Positions 37,536-45,164 of a stretch of 64,000 bases of DNA are shown here, piece after piece. The stretch is from an uncultured Brevibacillus sp. (lineage in GTDB: Bacteria > Bacillota > Bacilli > Brevibacillales > Brevibacillaceae): positions 434,001 to 498,000 of the forward strand of contig NZ_CANMZW010000001.1 in NCBI RefSeq assembly GCF_947502445.1, in the 5' to 3' direction. The translations under genes and the position numbers were made by a program. The notes under the pieces are model-generated. The model ran no database searches and was not told the DNA's origin. It saw only the letters and a program-made list of their open reading frames with translations. How positions within the stretch are numbered: position 1 is the stretch's first letter; each line of letters starts with the position of its first letter.

Positions 37536-38173
37536 GCTCATGCACAAACAAGGAATTTAAGCATTGATCAATCGGTGGATGTAGAGGAGCTTCAGTTGAT
37601 TTTCGACGCTATCGAAAAATACCAAGATTACTACTCTGTAGACAAAAAAGGGTACCGTCTAAATGAAGAGGCAAGTCAGGTGATACCTGAGATAACTTAT
37701 AAACTATTAAAAGAAACCTTTGATAAAGCAAACGAGATGTATAAAAATAAAGGGAATAATAAAATAGGTAAAAGTGTAAAAGGAGGGGAACTAACAAGTG
37801 AAATAGCGAGTGAAAGAACAAGCGACGATGGTATTTCATTATTTGCAGTGGATGAAGGATACAGGTACTATGAAAAGGACTCTGATACGTATTACTTTGA
37901 AGGGACAATTGGGATGTTGGTAATTGGCTCTACATAAGTGATGATGATACTAGATATGTTGCAAATATTTTAATTGGTGTCACTACTGTGACGACTGTAG
38001 CAGCAGTCATTCTAAACCTTTTCCCACCGACAAAAGGCCTCGCGCTCTCTTCGGGAATAATTGCTGCAATTACGGGTGCTGGTGCAGCGTATATTTCTAA
38101 TGTCAACAAAGGGTACGGCATCGTCGTGAGAGCTTATAGCGGAGGTGTAACCCTTAAAGCGCGGAAATATTAA
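37536..38173 (+). pseudogene. Decayed secreted protein with C-terminal hydrophobic domain
   Basis: The first frame (to 37937) carries NNTAHAQTRNLSIDQS, which looks like a signal-peptidase site, then a helical domain (VEELQLIFDAIEKYQDYY). The second frame, shifted near 37920, gives YISDDDTRYVANILIGVTT and a glycine/alanine-rich hydrophobic stretch (IIAAITGAGAAYISNVNKGY). The original N-terminal signal sequence is interrupted by TAA upstream. Such helical-plus-hydrophobic secreted proteins occur beside small membrane proteins in bacilli and may be bacteriocin-like. GTG 37575 has no clear ribosome site. Confidence 0.45.
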
Positions 38174-38186
38174 AACTAGGAGGGGG

Positions 38187-38402
38187 GTGTACGTTATTGT
38201 ATATTTTCCTTACTTAATATCGATCCTAGTCGTTGTATCATACGGATTTAGTTACTATCAAAAAAATTCCAAGATAATGACCCTTAATAGTGGATTACTA
38301 GCCGTATATCCATACCTGATAAATCAAGACTATTGGGTAGTTAGTCTCCTCCTACTGATTACGGCGTATGTTGTTGCAATGATCAAAAGAAAAAATGAAT
38401 AA
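38187..38402 (+). CDS. Small membrane protein next to decayed secreted protein
   Basis: 71 residues, two or three hydrophobic helices (YLISILVVVSYGFSYY and VVSLLLLITAYVVAMI), ending in KRKNE. GGAGGGGG touches the GTG start at 38187, so the real start may differ by a few codons. Its place 14 bases behind the decayed gene suggests a partner such as an immunity protein. Unverified. Confidence 0.45.
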   Translation: MYVIVYFPYLISILVVVSYGFSYYQKNSKIMTLNSGLLAVYPYLINQDYWVVSLLLLITAYVVAMIKRKNE

Positions 38403-38765
38403 TTCAGCTTAGACTTGCCATTAAAATAAAATTGCAAAGTGATTGTCAAGATTCGTCAAAATGACGAACTTTTCTTTTTGCTGAATTCGTGATGAGTATC
38501 GCTTACTTGAACATTTGATTAAGAATATCAGAAAGAAATGTTTTTGAGTAAGTAAATAAATGGGAAACAAGTAATTAAATGTTGAACCCTCATCAGTTTT
38601 TTAGTTAGGGTTCTAGTTCAGTATTAGAACAACAAGTGTGTACTATTGCATTAATAAATGATTGCAAGGATGATAGCTAACGACAGGTTGACATTTCTGA
38701 CACATCTGACGTTTTTTGCAGATATAACCAACACTCATTTATAATCAAGTCAACGCACGATGAGA
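38403..38765. other. AT-rich intergenic stretch
   Basis: No gene seen. It contains a probable terminator TTCGTC-AAAAT-GACGAA plus T-run at 38452-38480, and a TTGACA at 38688-38693 without a -10 at proper distance. Confidence 0.5.
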
Positions 38766-38800
38766 TGGCCGCTCGGGAATTAACCGGGTGGCTTTTCTTA
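38766..38800 (+). terminator. Hairpin terminator before HNH gene
   Basis: GCCGCTCGG and CCGGGTGGC arms (two wobble pairs) followed by TTTTCTT. Confidence 0.6.
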
Positions 38801-38813
38801 TTGATATGGTGAG

Positions 38814-39176
38814 GTGAAAGGCATAGCGCTGAAAAAGTTTTGTCGTAAGCACGGATGATCTAGGCTCACAGCTGACCAATACTGCGATGCACATACAGAC
38901 CATGTAAAGCGCTACAACCAGGGACGGGGCACACCTGCACAGCGCGGATATGACGCTAGATGGAGAAAGGCAAGGGCAAGGTTTCTCCGTGACAATCCAT
39001 TGTGTAAGGATTGCCTTGACGTTGGAAAGGTAATAGCTGCAACTGTCGTTGACCACATCACTCCACATAGGGGTAATGTGGTTTTATTTTGGGATGAAAA
39101 GAATTGGCAGGAGCTTTGTGCTTCTTGTCATAGTAGAAAGACAGCGACAGAGGATGGTGGGTTTGGGAATGGCTGA
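38814..39176 (+). pseudogene. Phage HNH endonuclease with in-frame TGA
   Basis: From GTG 38814 the frame reads VKGIALKKFCRKHG, TGA at 38856-38858, then SRLTADQYCDAH, QRGYDARWRKARARFLRDNPLCKDC, VVDHITPHRG and WQELCASCHSRKT. This is the phage HNH nuclease that usually sits beside terminase genes; both Cys pairs and the HNH core (DHI...H...N...H) are visible. The stop replaces a residue that is usually Cys in the N-terminal metal site. Not expressed whole unless restarted downstream. Confidence 0.8.
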
Positions 39177-39570
39177 CACATGGATGGATAAAGTAAGAGA
39201 CTTTGTAGGTATTAGGAATCCAGCTACATTGGAATTTAAAACACGTGGATTCAATCTTGAGGAGGCATTAAAAATGAGCGAGGATAATTACCGTTTAAGT
39301 GAATTGACTGCAAAGATTGAAGTAGCTTCTTGGTACAGTAAGTTAACTGATGCAATGGTTGAGGCAATCACAGCGGCAGCTCACGCGGGGATGCCTGCAC
39401 ATGTTGCACATCAGGTGATGAGAGCAGCTATGTCTACGGCTATGCCTAGCTTTTCCCGTATGTTCCGTCTGCTTCACTTGCAGCCAGATGGGGTGAAATT
39501 TTCTTTGGTGCATACAAAATCGCTAGCAAGGAAAAACCGCCATATTTCAGGCTCCGAACCCCCTATGTAG
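39169..39570 (+). pseudogene. Phage-like gene fragment with foreign 3' end
   Basis: ATG 39169 overlaps the HNH stop, as in phage gene clusters. It encodes MADTWMDKVRDFVGIRNP, then helical sequence (LSELTAKIEVASWYSKLTDAM) to about 39439. There it enters a 31-base segment identical to part of the integrase remnant at 32101-32131, and the rest reads differently. I take the last 40 codons as chimeric. The first part is not recognised; a head or portal-associated role would fit the position. Confidence 0.4.
39439..39469. repeat. 31-base exact direct repeat, copy 2
   Basis: Identical to 32101-32131, which lies in the integrase remnant (its GRNIREKLGIA codons on the minus strand). It marks a recombination or duplication joint. 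Confidence 0.8.
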
Positions 39571-39653
39571 ATCGTCTGTATGTTTTTGCAAGGGAGATAC
39601 ATACGGGACCCCATCAGAAGTTCCTTGTTTATTCTTTGTTGATTGTAGGTTGA
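39450..39653 (+). pseudogene. Unidentified protein C-terminal fragment
   Basis: A 67-codon open frame without start, in a different frame from the phage gene before it. It has protein-like sequence: ARWGEIFFGAYKIASKEKPP, YFRLRTPYVDRLYVFAREIH and PHQKFLVYSLLIVG. It begins right at the 31-base repeat, so it probably belongs to another gene joined there. Not recognised. Confidence 0.35.
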
Positions 39654-39696
39654 TAGAATGAACATGCCCATTGTAACTCTTCACCTAATATGCGTT

Positions 39697-39744
39697 GACG
39701 GAACGCCGTGTGCGATGAAAGTCGCCCGCACGGTGTAGGCTCGT
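39697..39744 (+). repeat. Group II intron-like fragment, copy 2
   Basis: GTTGACGGAACGCCGTGTGC, then GATGAAAGTCG and CGCACGGTGTAGGCTCG. Bases 39709-39744 are the exact reverse complement of copy 1. The surrounding GTTGACGGAACGCC is also typical of group II introns in bacilli. The intron is not intact. Confidence 0.55.
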
Positions 39745-39765
39745 TATAAAGCCATAAGGTATAAG

Positions 39766-40050
39766 ATGAGAATAGCGATACAACAACAGGCACAAACGAA
39801 CTTTGAAAACGATAAAAGTGCACAGTTAGAAAATCAGCGTAAGCTGTTTATAGCAGATATTGCACTTATCGTCTCAGAATATATAACAGATATTTCACAT
39901 TATTATTTTGCAAGTCGACACTCTCCGCAAATTCAAGAAGAATTACTTATTTTGAAACGTAAAATTGATGAAAAAGATTTAGAAATTAAAAACAATCCAA
40001 ACTCTATTGAGGTTCTTAATACTGAAAAACATACGCTCTTGCTTAAGCCT
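39766..40050 (+). pseudogene. Unknown gene truncated by IS110 fragment
   Basis: ATG 39766, about 95 codons (MRIAIQQQAQTNFENDKSAQ, helical, FIADIALIVSEYITDISHYY, LKRKIDEKDLEIKNNP). After TLLLK the frame runs into IS110 DNA, so the natural end is lost. It resembles small coiled-coil proteins with a membrane helix; not identified. Confidence 0.45.
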
Positions 40051-40270
40051 AATGCAATTCCACGGAAACGGAAGGCACGAACCACGTGAGTGTCTTGAGC
40101 AATGTCTACCCCGACAACTAGGTGATGAACAGTAATGTTTTCAATTAGTTGGTTTTGCTTGTCCTGTGCCTTAAACTTCATAGAAGAGCGACCTCCTGAT
40201 GGGTTTTTGAGGCTATGACCTCGTGTGCAACCCCATCTTACCGAGGCGCTCGTTTTTGTTCAAACGCCAT
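40051..40270 (-). mobile_element. IS110-family element, 5' end only
   Basis: The transposase start ATG 40181 (MKFKAQDKQNQLIENITVHH, then VVGVDIAQDTHVVRAF) contains the first Asp of the DEDD RuvC-like site. GGAGGTCGCTCTTCT stands just before it. The leader 40182-40270 (GCACACGAGGTCATAGCC, AAAAACCCATCAGGAGG) is the region where IS110-group elements encode their bridge RNA. The gene is cut at about 40055 after some 42 codons. Confidence 0.75.
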
Positions 40271-40559
40271 ATTATTCGTTTTACAGGAATCTAACGAGGA
40301 ACGTAAATACATAATGGGCTGAACAAGCAGCGGTAGTCTAAGACTTGATTTTTTAAGTTCTTAAACCACTGCTTTTCAGCCTCTTGGTAGCATTTCTATG
40401 TCCATCCACTTTCGTGAGTCTCCCGTGAGCAACAACAGAATCATACAGGAATCGATCGTAAATCAAACCGGTTCGATAATATATTGTCTGAATTTTTGCA
40501 CTTATAATAATGATGACAAAAGGAAGTGAATCAAACTAAATCACAAAGGGGGCAGTTTC
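40271..40559. other. Intergenic region before the catabolic operon
   Basis: Holds a long imperfect hairpin at 40317-40382 (GGCTGA...AAGCAG...GGT against ACC...CTGCTT...CAGCC), and a TATAAT at 40503-40508 with no good -35 at 17 bases, which would suit an activator-dependent promoter. No gene seen. Confidence 0.5.
40503..40508 (+). promoter_or_regulatory. -10 element of the upper catabolic operon
   Basis: A perfect TATAAT about 50 bases before the dioxygenase start. The -35 position reads TATATT, far from consensus, so help from an activator such as the V4R/PucR protein is likely. Confidence 0.4.
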
Positions 40560-41471
40560 ATGGGGATTATGCGTTTAGGGCGTGTCGAGTTAAAAGTGAT
40601 GGATCTTGAAAAGTCAGTTGACTACTACACGAATGTGATTGGCTTGGAAGAAACGGGAAGATCAGAAGGCAGAATTTATATGAAGGCCTGGGATGAGTAT
40701 GACCACCATAGCGTGGTTTTGCAGCAGGCAGATTCTGCTGGATTGGATCACATGGCTTTTAAAGTAGAAAAGCTGGATGACCTGGCCCATTATGAAAAAA
40801 AGGTAGAACAGTTTGGCTGTACGGTCCGACGTGTGCCAAATGGTACTCGGTTGGCTGAAGGTCAGGCGATCCGTATCGAAACTCCAACAGGGCATCAGGT
40901 GGAGCTTTATCACGATATTGAAGTGCTGGGCAAGAAGGTTGGCTCCCTGAATCCACATCCTTGGCCAACGGATACTCGCGGAATTGCACCGCATGCCCTC
41001 GATCATTGTCTTTTGACAGGTGAAGATTTGGAAACGGCCACTCGCTTCTTTATGGAAGTGCTCGGCTTCAAACAAAGTGAAAAGGTTATGACGGTAGACG
41101 GAGAAGTGATGCTGGGCAGCTTCTTGTTTACAGGAAATAAAGCGCATGATATTGCGTTTGTCAAAGGCCCGGATAAAAAATTACATCACGCCGCTTTCCA
41201 TGTAGATAATTTCTATGAAGTATTGAAGGCTGCGGATATTTTGTCCCGCAACGAAGTGCAAATTGAGGTAACCCCTACAAGACACGGGATTACGAGAGGC
41301 CAAACGGTCTACTTCTTTGATCCGTCCGGAAATAGAAATGAAGCGTTCTGCGGTGGTTATTTTACCTATACCGATTTCCCGACCATTACGTGGACAGAAG
41401 ACCGAATCGGCCAGGGAATTTTCTATCATCGTAGAGAATTAATTGAGTCCTTCATGAAGGCGCTTACATAG
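40560..41471 (+). CDS. xylE: Catechol 2,3-dioxygenase
   Basis: Extradiol enzyme that opens catechol next to the diol, giving 2-hydroxymuconate semialdehyde. The 303-residue, two-domain vicinal-oxygen-chelate protein aligns by eye along its whole length with XylE of Pseudomonas: MRLGRVELKVMDLEKS, YFFDPSGNRNEAFCGG, GIFYHRRELIESFM. Iron ligands are His in ALDHCLL, His in LHHAAFH and Glu in RNEAFCGG. ATG 40560 has AAAGGGGG upstream. First gene of the upper operon; its ring-cleavage product is the substrate of the enzymes at 56069-61325. Confidence 0.95.
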   Translation: MGIMRLGRVELKVMDLEKSVDYYTNVIGLEETGRSEGRIYMKAWDEYDHHSVVLQQADSAGLDHMAFKVEKLDDLAHYEKKVEQFGCTVRRVPNGTRLAEGQAIRIETPTGHQVELYHDIEVLGKKVGSLNPHPWPTDTRGIAPHALDHCLLTGEDLETATRFFMEVLGFKQSEKVMTVDGEVMLGSFLFTGNKAHDIAFVKGPDKKLHHAAFHVDNFYEVLKAADILSRNEVQIEVTPTRHGITRGQTVYFFDPSGNRNEAFCGGYFTYTDFPTITWTEDRIGQGIFYHRRELIESFMKALT

Positions 41472-41522
41472 TTGCCGGCAATAGACTGACAAAAGGTAAC
41501 CGACGGATAGGGGGACGAAGCG

Positions 41523-41801
41523 ATGTTTACAGTACAAGTGAATCGTCTTGTTGGTGAGATATTCAAGTGTTCCAGTACGGAAGATGTATTGACCGCAGCA
41601 CGCCGTCACGGGGTATCGATCCCACTGGGTTGCCGGGGCGGCGGATGTGGAATGTGCAAGATTCAGGTCACGGAAGGCAAATTTGAGCGAGGAACGAGTT
41701 CAATGGCTGTCCTTACCGAGGAGGAAAGAAGGGAAAACTATAGTTTAGCGTGCAAGACCTATCCGAGGGAGAATATAACCATTGAAATAACGCTCAAATG
41801 A
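41523..41801 (+). CDS. xylT: XylT-like [2Fe-2S] ferredoxin
   Basis: 92-residue plant-type ferredoxin; the cluster Cys are in GCRGGGCGMC plus a final Cys in YSLACKTYP. Next to a catechol 2,3-dioxygenase this subfamily reduces the dioxygenase iron back to Fe(II) after inactivation. It could also carry electrons to the Rieske oxygenase two genes on, because no other ferredoxin is present in the cluster. ATG 41523 follows GGGGGACGAAGCG. Confidence 0.88.
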   Translation: MFTVQVNRLVGEIFKCSSTEDVLTAARRHGVSIPLGCRGGGCGMCKIQVTEGKFERGTSSMAVLTEEERRENYSLACKTYPRENITIEITLK

Positions 41802-41859
41802 CATGCCGATTGGTTCCTGCTTTCAGTAGAAAACAGGTGGGAAACGGAGGGGAGAGAAA

Positions 41860-42279
41860 GTGAAAATCTATCGCGAAAAGAAGACAATATCGTCGGAAAT
41901 GGGCAATCAGATGGCAGAGGCTGCCGTTAAGCAGGCAAAACAGCTTGGCATTAAGATCAATGTAGCGATCGTCGACGAGGGGGGCCTTCTGGTTCATTTT
42001 CGCCGGATGGACCAGGCTCCGATTCTCAGCATTGAAATTGCTCAGAACAAAGCTTATACGGCCATCGCTTTCGGATTGCCGACTCATGAGTGGCACCCGC
42101 TTATCCGTAATGAACCAGCTCTGCGAGAAGGCATTGTCCATACACCACGCTTGGTAGTCTTTGGGGGTGGATTCCCCATTAAAATTGGCGAGGAGATAAT
42201 CGGCGGGATTGGCATTAGCGGCGGGTCAGCAGATGAAGATATGGCGTGCTGCCAGGCTGCCTTGAGCTTAATTCAATGA
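41860..42279 (+). CDS. GlcG/HbpS-like protein
   Basis: 139 residues of the GlcG/HbpS (DUF336) family: MADEGG-type start region (VAIVDEGGLLVHFRRMDQAP), KAYTAIAFGLPTHEW, and the end GGIGISGGSADEDMACCQAAL. Members bind haem or small molecules and often accompany aromatic or glycolate catabolic genes without a proven catalytic role. GTG/ATG choice: GTG 41860 after GGAGGGGAGA. Likely an accessory or protective protein here. Confidence 0.85.
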   Translation: MKIYREKKTISSEMGNQMAEAAVKQAKQLGIKINVAIVDEGGLLVHFRRMDQAPILSIEIAQNKAYTAIAFGLPTHEWHPLIRNEPALREGIVHTPRLVVFGGGFPIKIGEEIIGGIGISGGSADEDMACCQAALSLIQ

Positions 42280-42331
42280 TGTACGATATGGATGATATTT
42301 TTGTAATATTCCGAAAAAGAGGGATGGAACA

Positions 42332-43606
42332 ATGCTTAAAGTTGAAGACAATCATCTTTTAACACGAACAGACAGCGGAACATCAATGGGAGACTTGTTT
42401 CGCAGATACTGGATCCCGGCGCTGAAGTCAGATGAGCTTGTGGCAGACAGCAATACAGTCACCCTCCGTTTATTAGGAGAAGATCTGGTTGCGTTTCGAG
42501 ATTCTGAAGGTAAGGTAGGGCTAATCGATGAGAAGTGTCCGCACCGGGGAACGTCTATGGCGCTTGGAATCAATGACGGATGCGGATTGACTTGTATCTA
42601 TCATGGATGGAAATTTGATGTGAGCGGAACATGTACCGATTTGCCGTCAGAACCGGTGGAAAGCAACTTTAAGAAAAGTATCAAGATCAAATCCTATCCG
42701 GTGATAGAAAAGAACGGCATAGTATGGACTTATATGGGACCATCAGAATCCATGCCTCCCTTGCCTAATTTTTTCTGGATGGGCTTGCCCGACGAGCATC
42801 TTCTATCGGAAAGAGTTTGGCAGGAATGCAACTACTTGCAGGTCATGGAAAATGATGTGGACTATGTACATGCGGCGTTCTTACACAGGGCTTTATCAAA
42901 ACAGATTCTGAAACAAGGGATTTTGAGCAGCGACCTGGGTATTGACCCTGACCATCCGTTGTGCAAAAACCCGCCAGTTCGTCAGGAAGTGGAAAGCACG
43001 ATTTATGGCAAGCGGTGCTTGGCCGAAGGAGTAGGCGAAGGGGACAATAACGTATTCCTTGAAATTCACTACATTTTCCCATTCTATACGTATCCTCCTC
43101 GAATGGAAGGGGAAGATGGGATGTTCCATATTTTTGTCCCAAGGGATGATCACAGCACTTGGAGCTGGGATGTTCAATTTTCCCATAAGGGACCGATCGA
43201 TGTAAAGGCCCAGCATGACCGCCGAGGATTGATTCTGGATGAGAATTACCGCAAGCTGCGCAATAAAGAAAACTTTTATGAGCAGGATCGCACGCTGATG
43301 AAGGGTGGAAACTTTTCCGGCATTCGCGGGATTGCAAACCAGGATCATGCAGTTACCGAAATGATGGGGCCAATTGTGGACCGTAGTATTGAGCATTTGG
43401 GAACCAGCGACATGCCGATCATTCAGATGCGTCGGATGATGCTGCAGACAGTAAAAGAGTTTATGAATAATGAAAATGAAATACCCAAGCTGGATGAGTT
43501 CCCTTTGGAAAAATTGTATAGCTGCGGAAAGAGTGCACCGAAAGGAAAAACCTTGCAAGAGGTGATTCCGCTGGCCAAAGAATTTGCTCCGTTGGTGAAA
43601 AAGTAG
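42332..43606 (+). CDS. Rieske non-haem iron oxygenase, single alpha subunit
   Basis: Ring-hydroxylating or demethylating oxygenase of the phthalate 4,5-dioxygenase class, 424 residues. The Rieske cluster motif is CPHRGTS followed by CIYHGWKFD; the bridging and iron-ligand motif is ENDVDYVHAAFLHR. No beta subunit and no reductase gene follow, so it should be an alpha-3 enzyme using the ferredoxin nearby and a reductase from elsewhere. The substrate is unknown; candidates are an aromatic acid or an oxindole-type intermediate on the way to catechol. ATG 42332 with AGAGGGATGG upstream. Confidence 0.9.
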   Translation: MLKVEDNHLLTRTDSGTSMGDLFRRYWIPALKSDELVADSNTVTLRLLGEDLVAFRDSEGKVGLIDEKCPHRGTSMALGINDGCGLTCIYHGWKFDVSGTCTDLPSEPVESNFKKSIKIKSYPVIEKNGIVWTYMGPSESMPPLPNFFWMGLPDEHLLSERVWQECNYLQVMENDVDYVHAAFLHRALSKQILKQGILSSDLGIDPDHPLCKNPPVRQEVESTIYGKRCLAEGVGEGDNNVFLEIHYIFPFYTYPPRMEGEDGMFHIFVPRDDHSTWSWDVQFSHKGPIDVKAQHDRRGLILDENYRKLRNKENFYEQDRTLMKGGNFSGIRGIANQDHAVTEMMGPIVDRSIEHLGTSDMPIIQMRRMMLQTVKEFMNNENEIPKLDEFPLEKLYSCGKSAPKGKTLQEVIPLAKEFAPLVKK

Positions 43607-43650
43607 AGTTTCATCGTCGTAGACGGGGAGAGCGGCAGAAGGGGGAAACA

Positions 43651-44853
43651 TTGAAAAGGAAAATCTATGACGGATATCGTTCCTTTCATTACTTGGCTGC
43701 CGGATTAGATTATAAGGCGTTTCCGCTGGCCAGTCAGATAGAACGGTTAGGAAACTATTCGATTCCATTAAATGAAAGGCAACAGAAGAAAGTGGAACGG
43801 ATCTTTGAGGATAATATCATGATCTCACTAAGGGACCACGGCTTCGTTATGCCTCTTCATCCGGAGCACACGTTGGAATATTGCAAGCATGGATTTACCT
43901 CGTTTGGTTACGAAGGTCTGTCGCGTTCCGGATTGGATGCCGTTTTCGAGAATTTCATGGACGGGATCATGAATATCAGCTCTCGAATGGGACTCAAGTG
44001 GGATGATGTCATCTGGAATCTTGGAATGCGCTACTGTGATATCGCTCAGCAAGATACCGTCATGATTGCTTCGAATATTTTCGATCTATACCGAGCAAAA
44101 GAAACCGGCCGGATTGCAATTATCCCATCACTGGAAGCGGCAACCGCCCTGGAAAACGAAATCGATCGGGTGGATATTTTATACGGATTCGGTATTCGCT
44201 GTATGGGGATTACCTACAATGAAGCCAATACGTTAGGCAGCGGATTGTCCGAAGCGCGGGATGGCGGATTGACCAACTTCGGCCGTCGCGTAGTCAAGCG
44301 TATGAACCAGCTGGGTATGGTAATCGATATTTCCCACTGTGGGGATCAGACGAGTCTCGATACGATTGAAGCCAGTGAAAAACCTGTCCTGATTACCCAC
44401 GCTGGGGCACGAGGGCTGTGGAATACCCCACGGATGAAACCAGATGAAGTGTTGATGTCCTGCGCAGAGAAGGGCGGAGTGATTGGTATTTTGGCAGCGC
44501 CGAATACTACATTGACCAAAAGTAGTTCGGATCATTCCATTGAATCCGTCATGGAGCATTTTGAATATATCGTAAATCTGGTGGGCATCGATCACGTGGG
44601 CTTTGGGCCGGATACCTTTTTCGGCGATCATGTTGCCTTGCAGCATGCGGTAGACGCTCAATTATCCATTGGCCAATCACATAGCGGGGAAGAGTTTGAT
44701 GAAAGCAGCTATGTATTGGGGCTGGAGGATCCGATGGAGGCGATGTCTAACATCGTCAAGTGGTTGGTTGTTCGCGGCTATTCGGACACGGATATCGCGA
44801 AAGTCACCGGGGGTAATGTAATGCGAGCTTTAAGTAAAATTTGGGTGAAATGA
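43651..44853 (+). CDS. M19 (renal dipeptidase family) amidohydrolase
   Basis: 400-residue member of the membrane-dipeptidase family, a TIM-barrel zinc hydrolase. Recognisable are VIDISHCGDQTSLDTI with the metal His, PVLITHAGARGLWNTPRM with the next His, and VGIDHVGFGPDTFFG with a late Asp. There is no signal peptide, so the enzyme is cytosolic. The TTG start 43651 follows AGAAGGGGG. In a catabolic operon it may cleave an amide or lactam intermediate, not a peptide; this is inference from position. Confidence 0.82.
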   Translation: MKRKIYDGYRSFHYLAAGLDYKAFPLASQIERLGNYSIPLNERQQKKVERIFEDNIMISLRDHGFVMPLHPEHTLEYCKHGFTSFGYEGLSRSGLDAVFENFMDGIMNISSRMGLKWDDVIWNLGMRYCDIAQQDTVMIASNIFDLYRAKETGRIAIIPSLEAATALENEIDRVDILYGFGIRCMGITYNEANTLGSGLSEARDGGLTNFGRRVVKRMNQLGMVIDISHCGDQTSLDTIEASEKPVLITHAGARGLWNTPRMKPDEVLMSCAEKGGVIGILAAPNTTLTKSSSDHSIESVMEHFEYIVNLVGIDHVGFGPDTFFGDHVALQHAVDAQLSIGQSHSGEEFDESSYVLGLEDPMEAMSNIVKWLVVRGYSDTDIAKVTGGNVMRALSKIWVK

Positions 44854-45164
44854 TCGTTCCTAGTAACTCTATGGATTCGGGGGAAGCTCATGGTAGATTG
44901 GTTTATCCATGAAATTCCCTCGCTATCTGATGGTCAGAATAACGCAATATCACCTGTGAGTTGACAAAACTCCTCCTTCAGCGATGACAAGGTTTCATCC
45001 CTTTGTTCTTGTAAAAAGCGATGCGTGATGTGGCATTGGTTTAGACGAGAGCCTGAGAGAGTGTTCATGGAAGAGAAGGTACCCGGCCGGTGGCGGCCGC
45101 CATTTTTTTCATGGAAGAAAACCAATGAATGATTAGGTGATATAGGAAAAGGGAGGAAAGAATC
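44854..45164. other. Intergenic gap with GC-rich hairpin
   Basis: No convincing gene. CGGCCG-GTGG-CGGCCG at about 45079-45094 followed by seven T looks like a terminator or attenuator; TTCATGGAAGA occurs on both sides of it. An ACAAG...CTTGT stem lies at about 44987-45014. The base composition changes here from about 48% GC to the GC-rich gene that follows. Confidence 0.45.

Noticed and set aside
31960..39660. Intact prophage
   Set aside because: Only an integrase, a loader, an HNH gene and fragments remain; no terminase large subunit, capsid or tail genes are seen.
45071..45095. GGTACC...GCGGCCGC looking like a cloning polylinker
   Set aside because: Only two restriction-like sites occur, within a natural hairpin and flanked by ordinary sequence; no vector sequence was seen.
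44934..45164. T-box or glycine riboswitch upstream of the monooxygenase
   Set aside because: A GAGAG and a GGTACC element are present, but the order and the conserved TGG-ACC-GCG antiterminator are missing, as is any amino-acid gene downstream.
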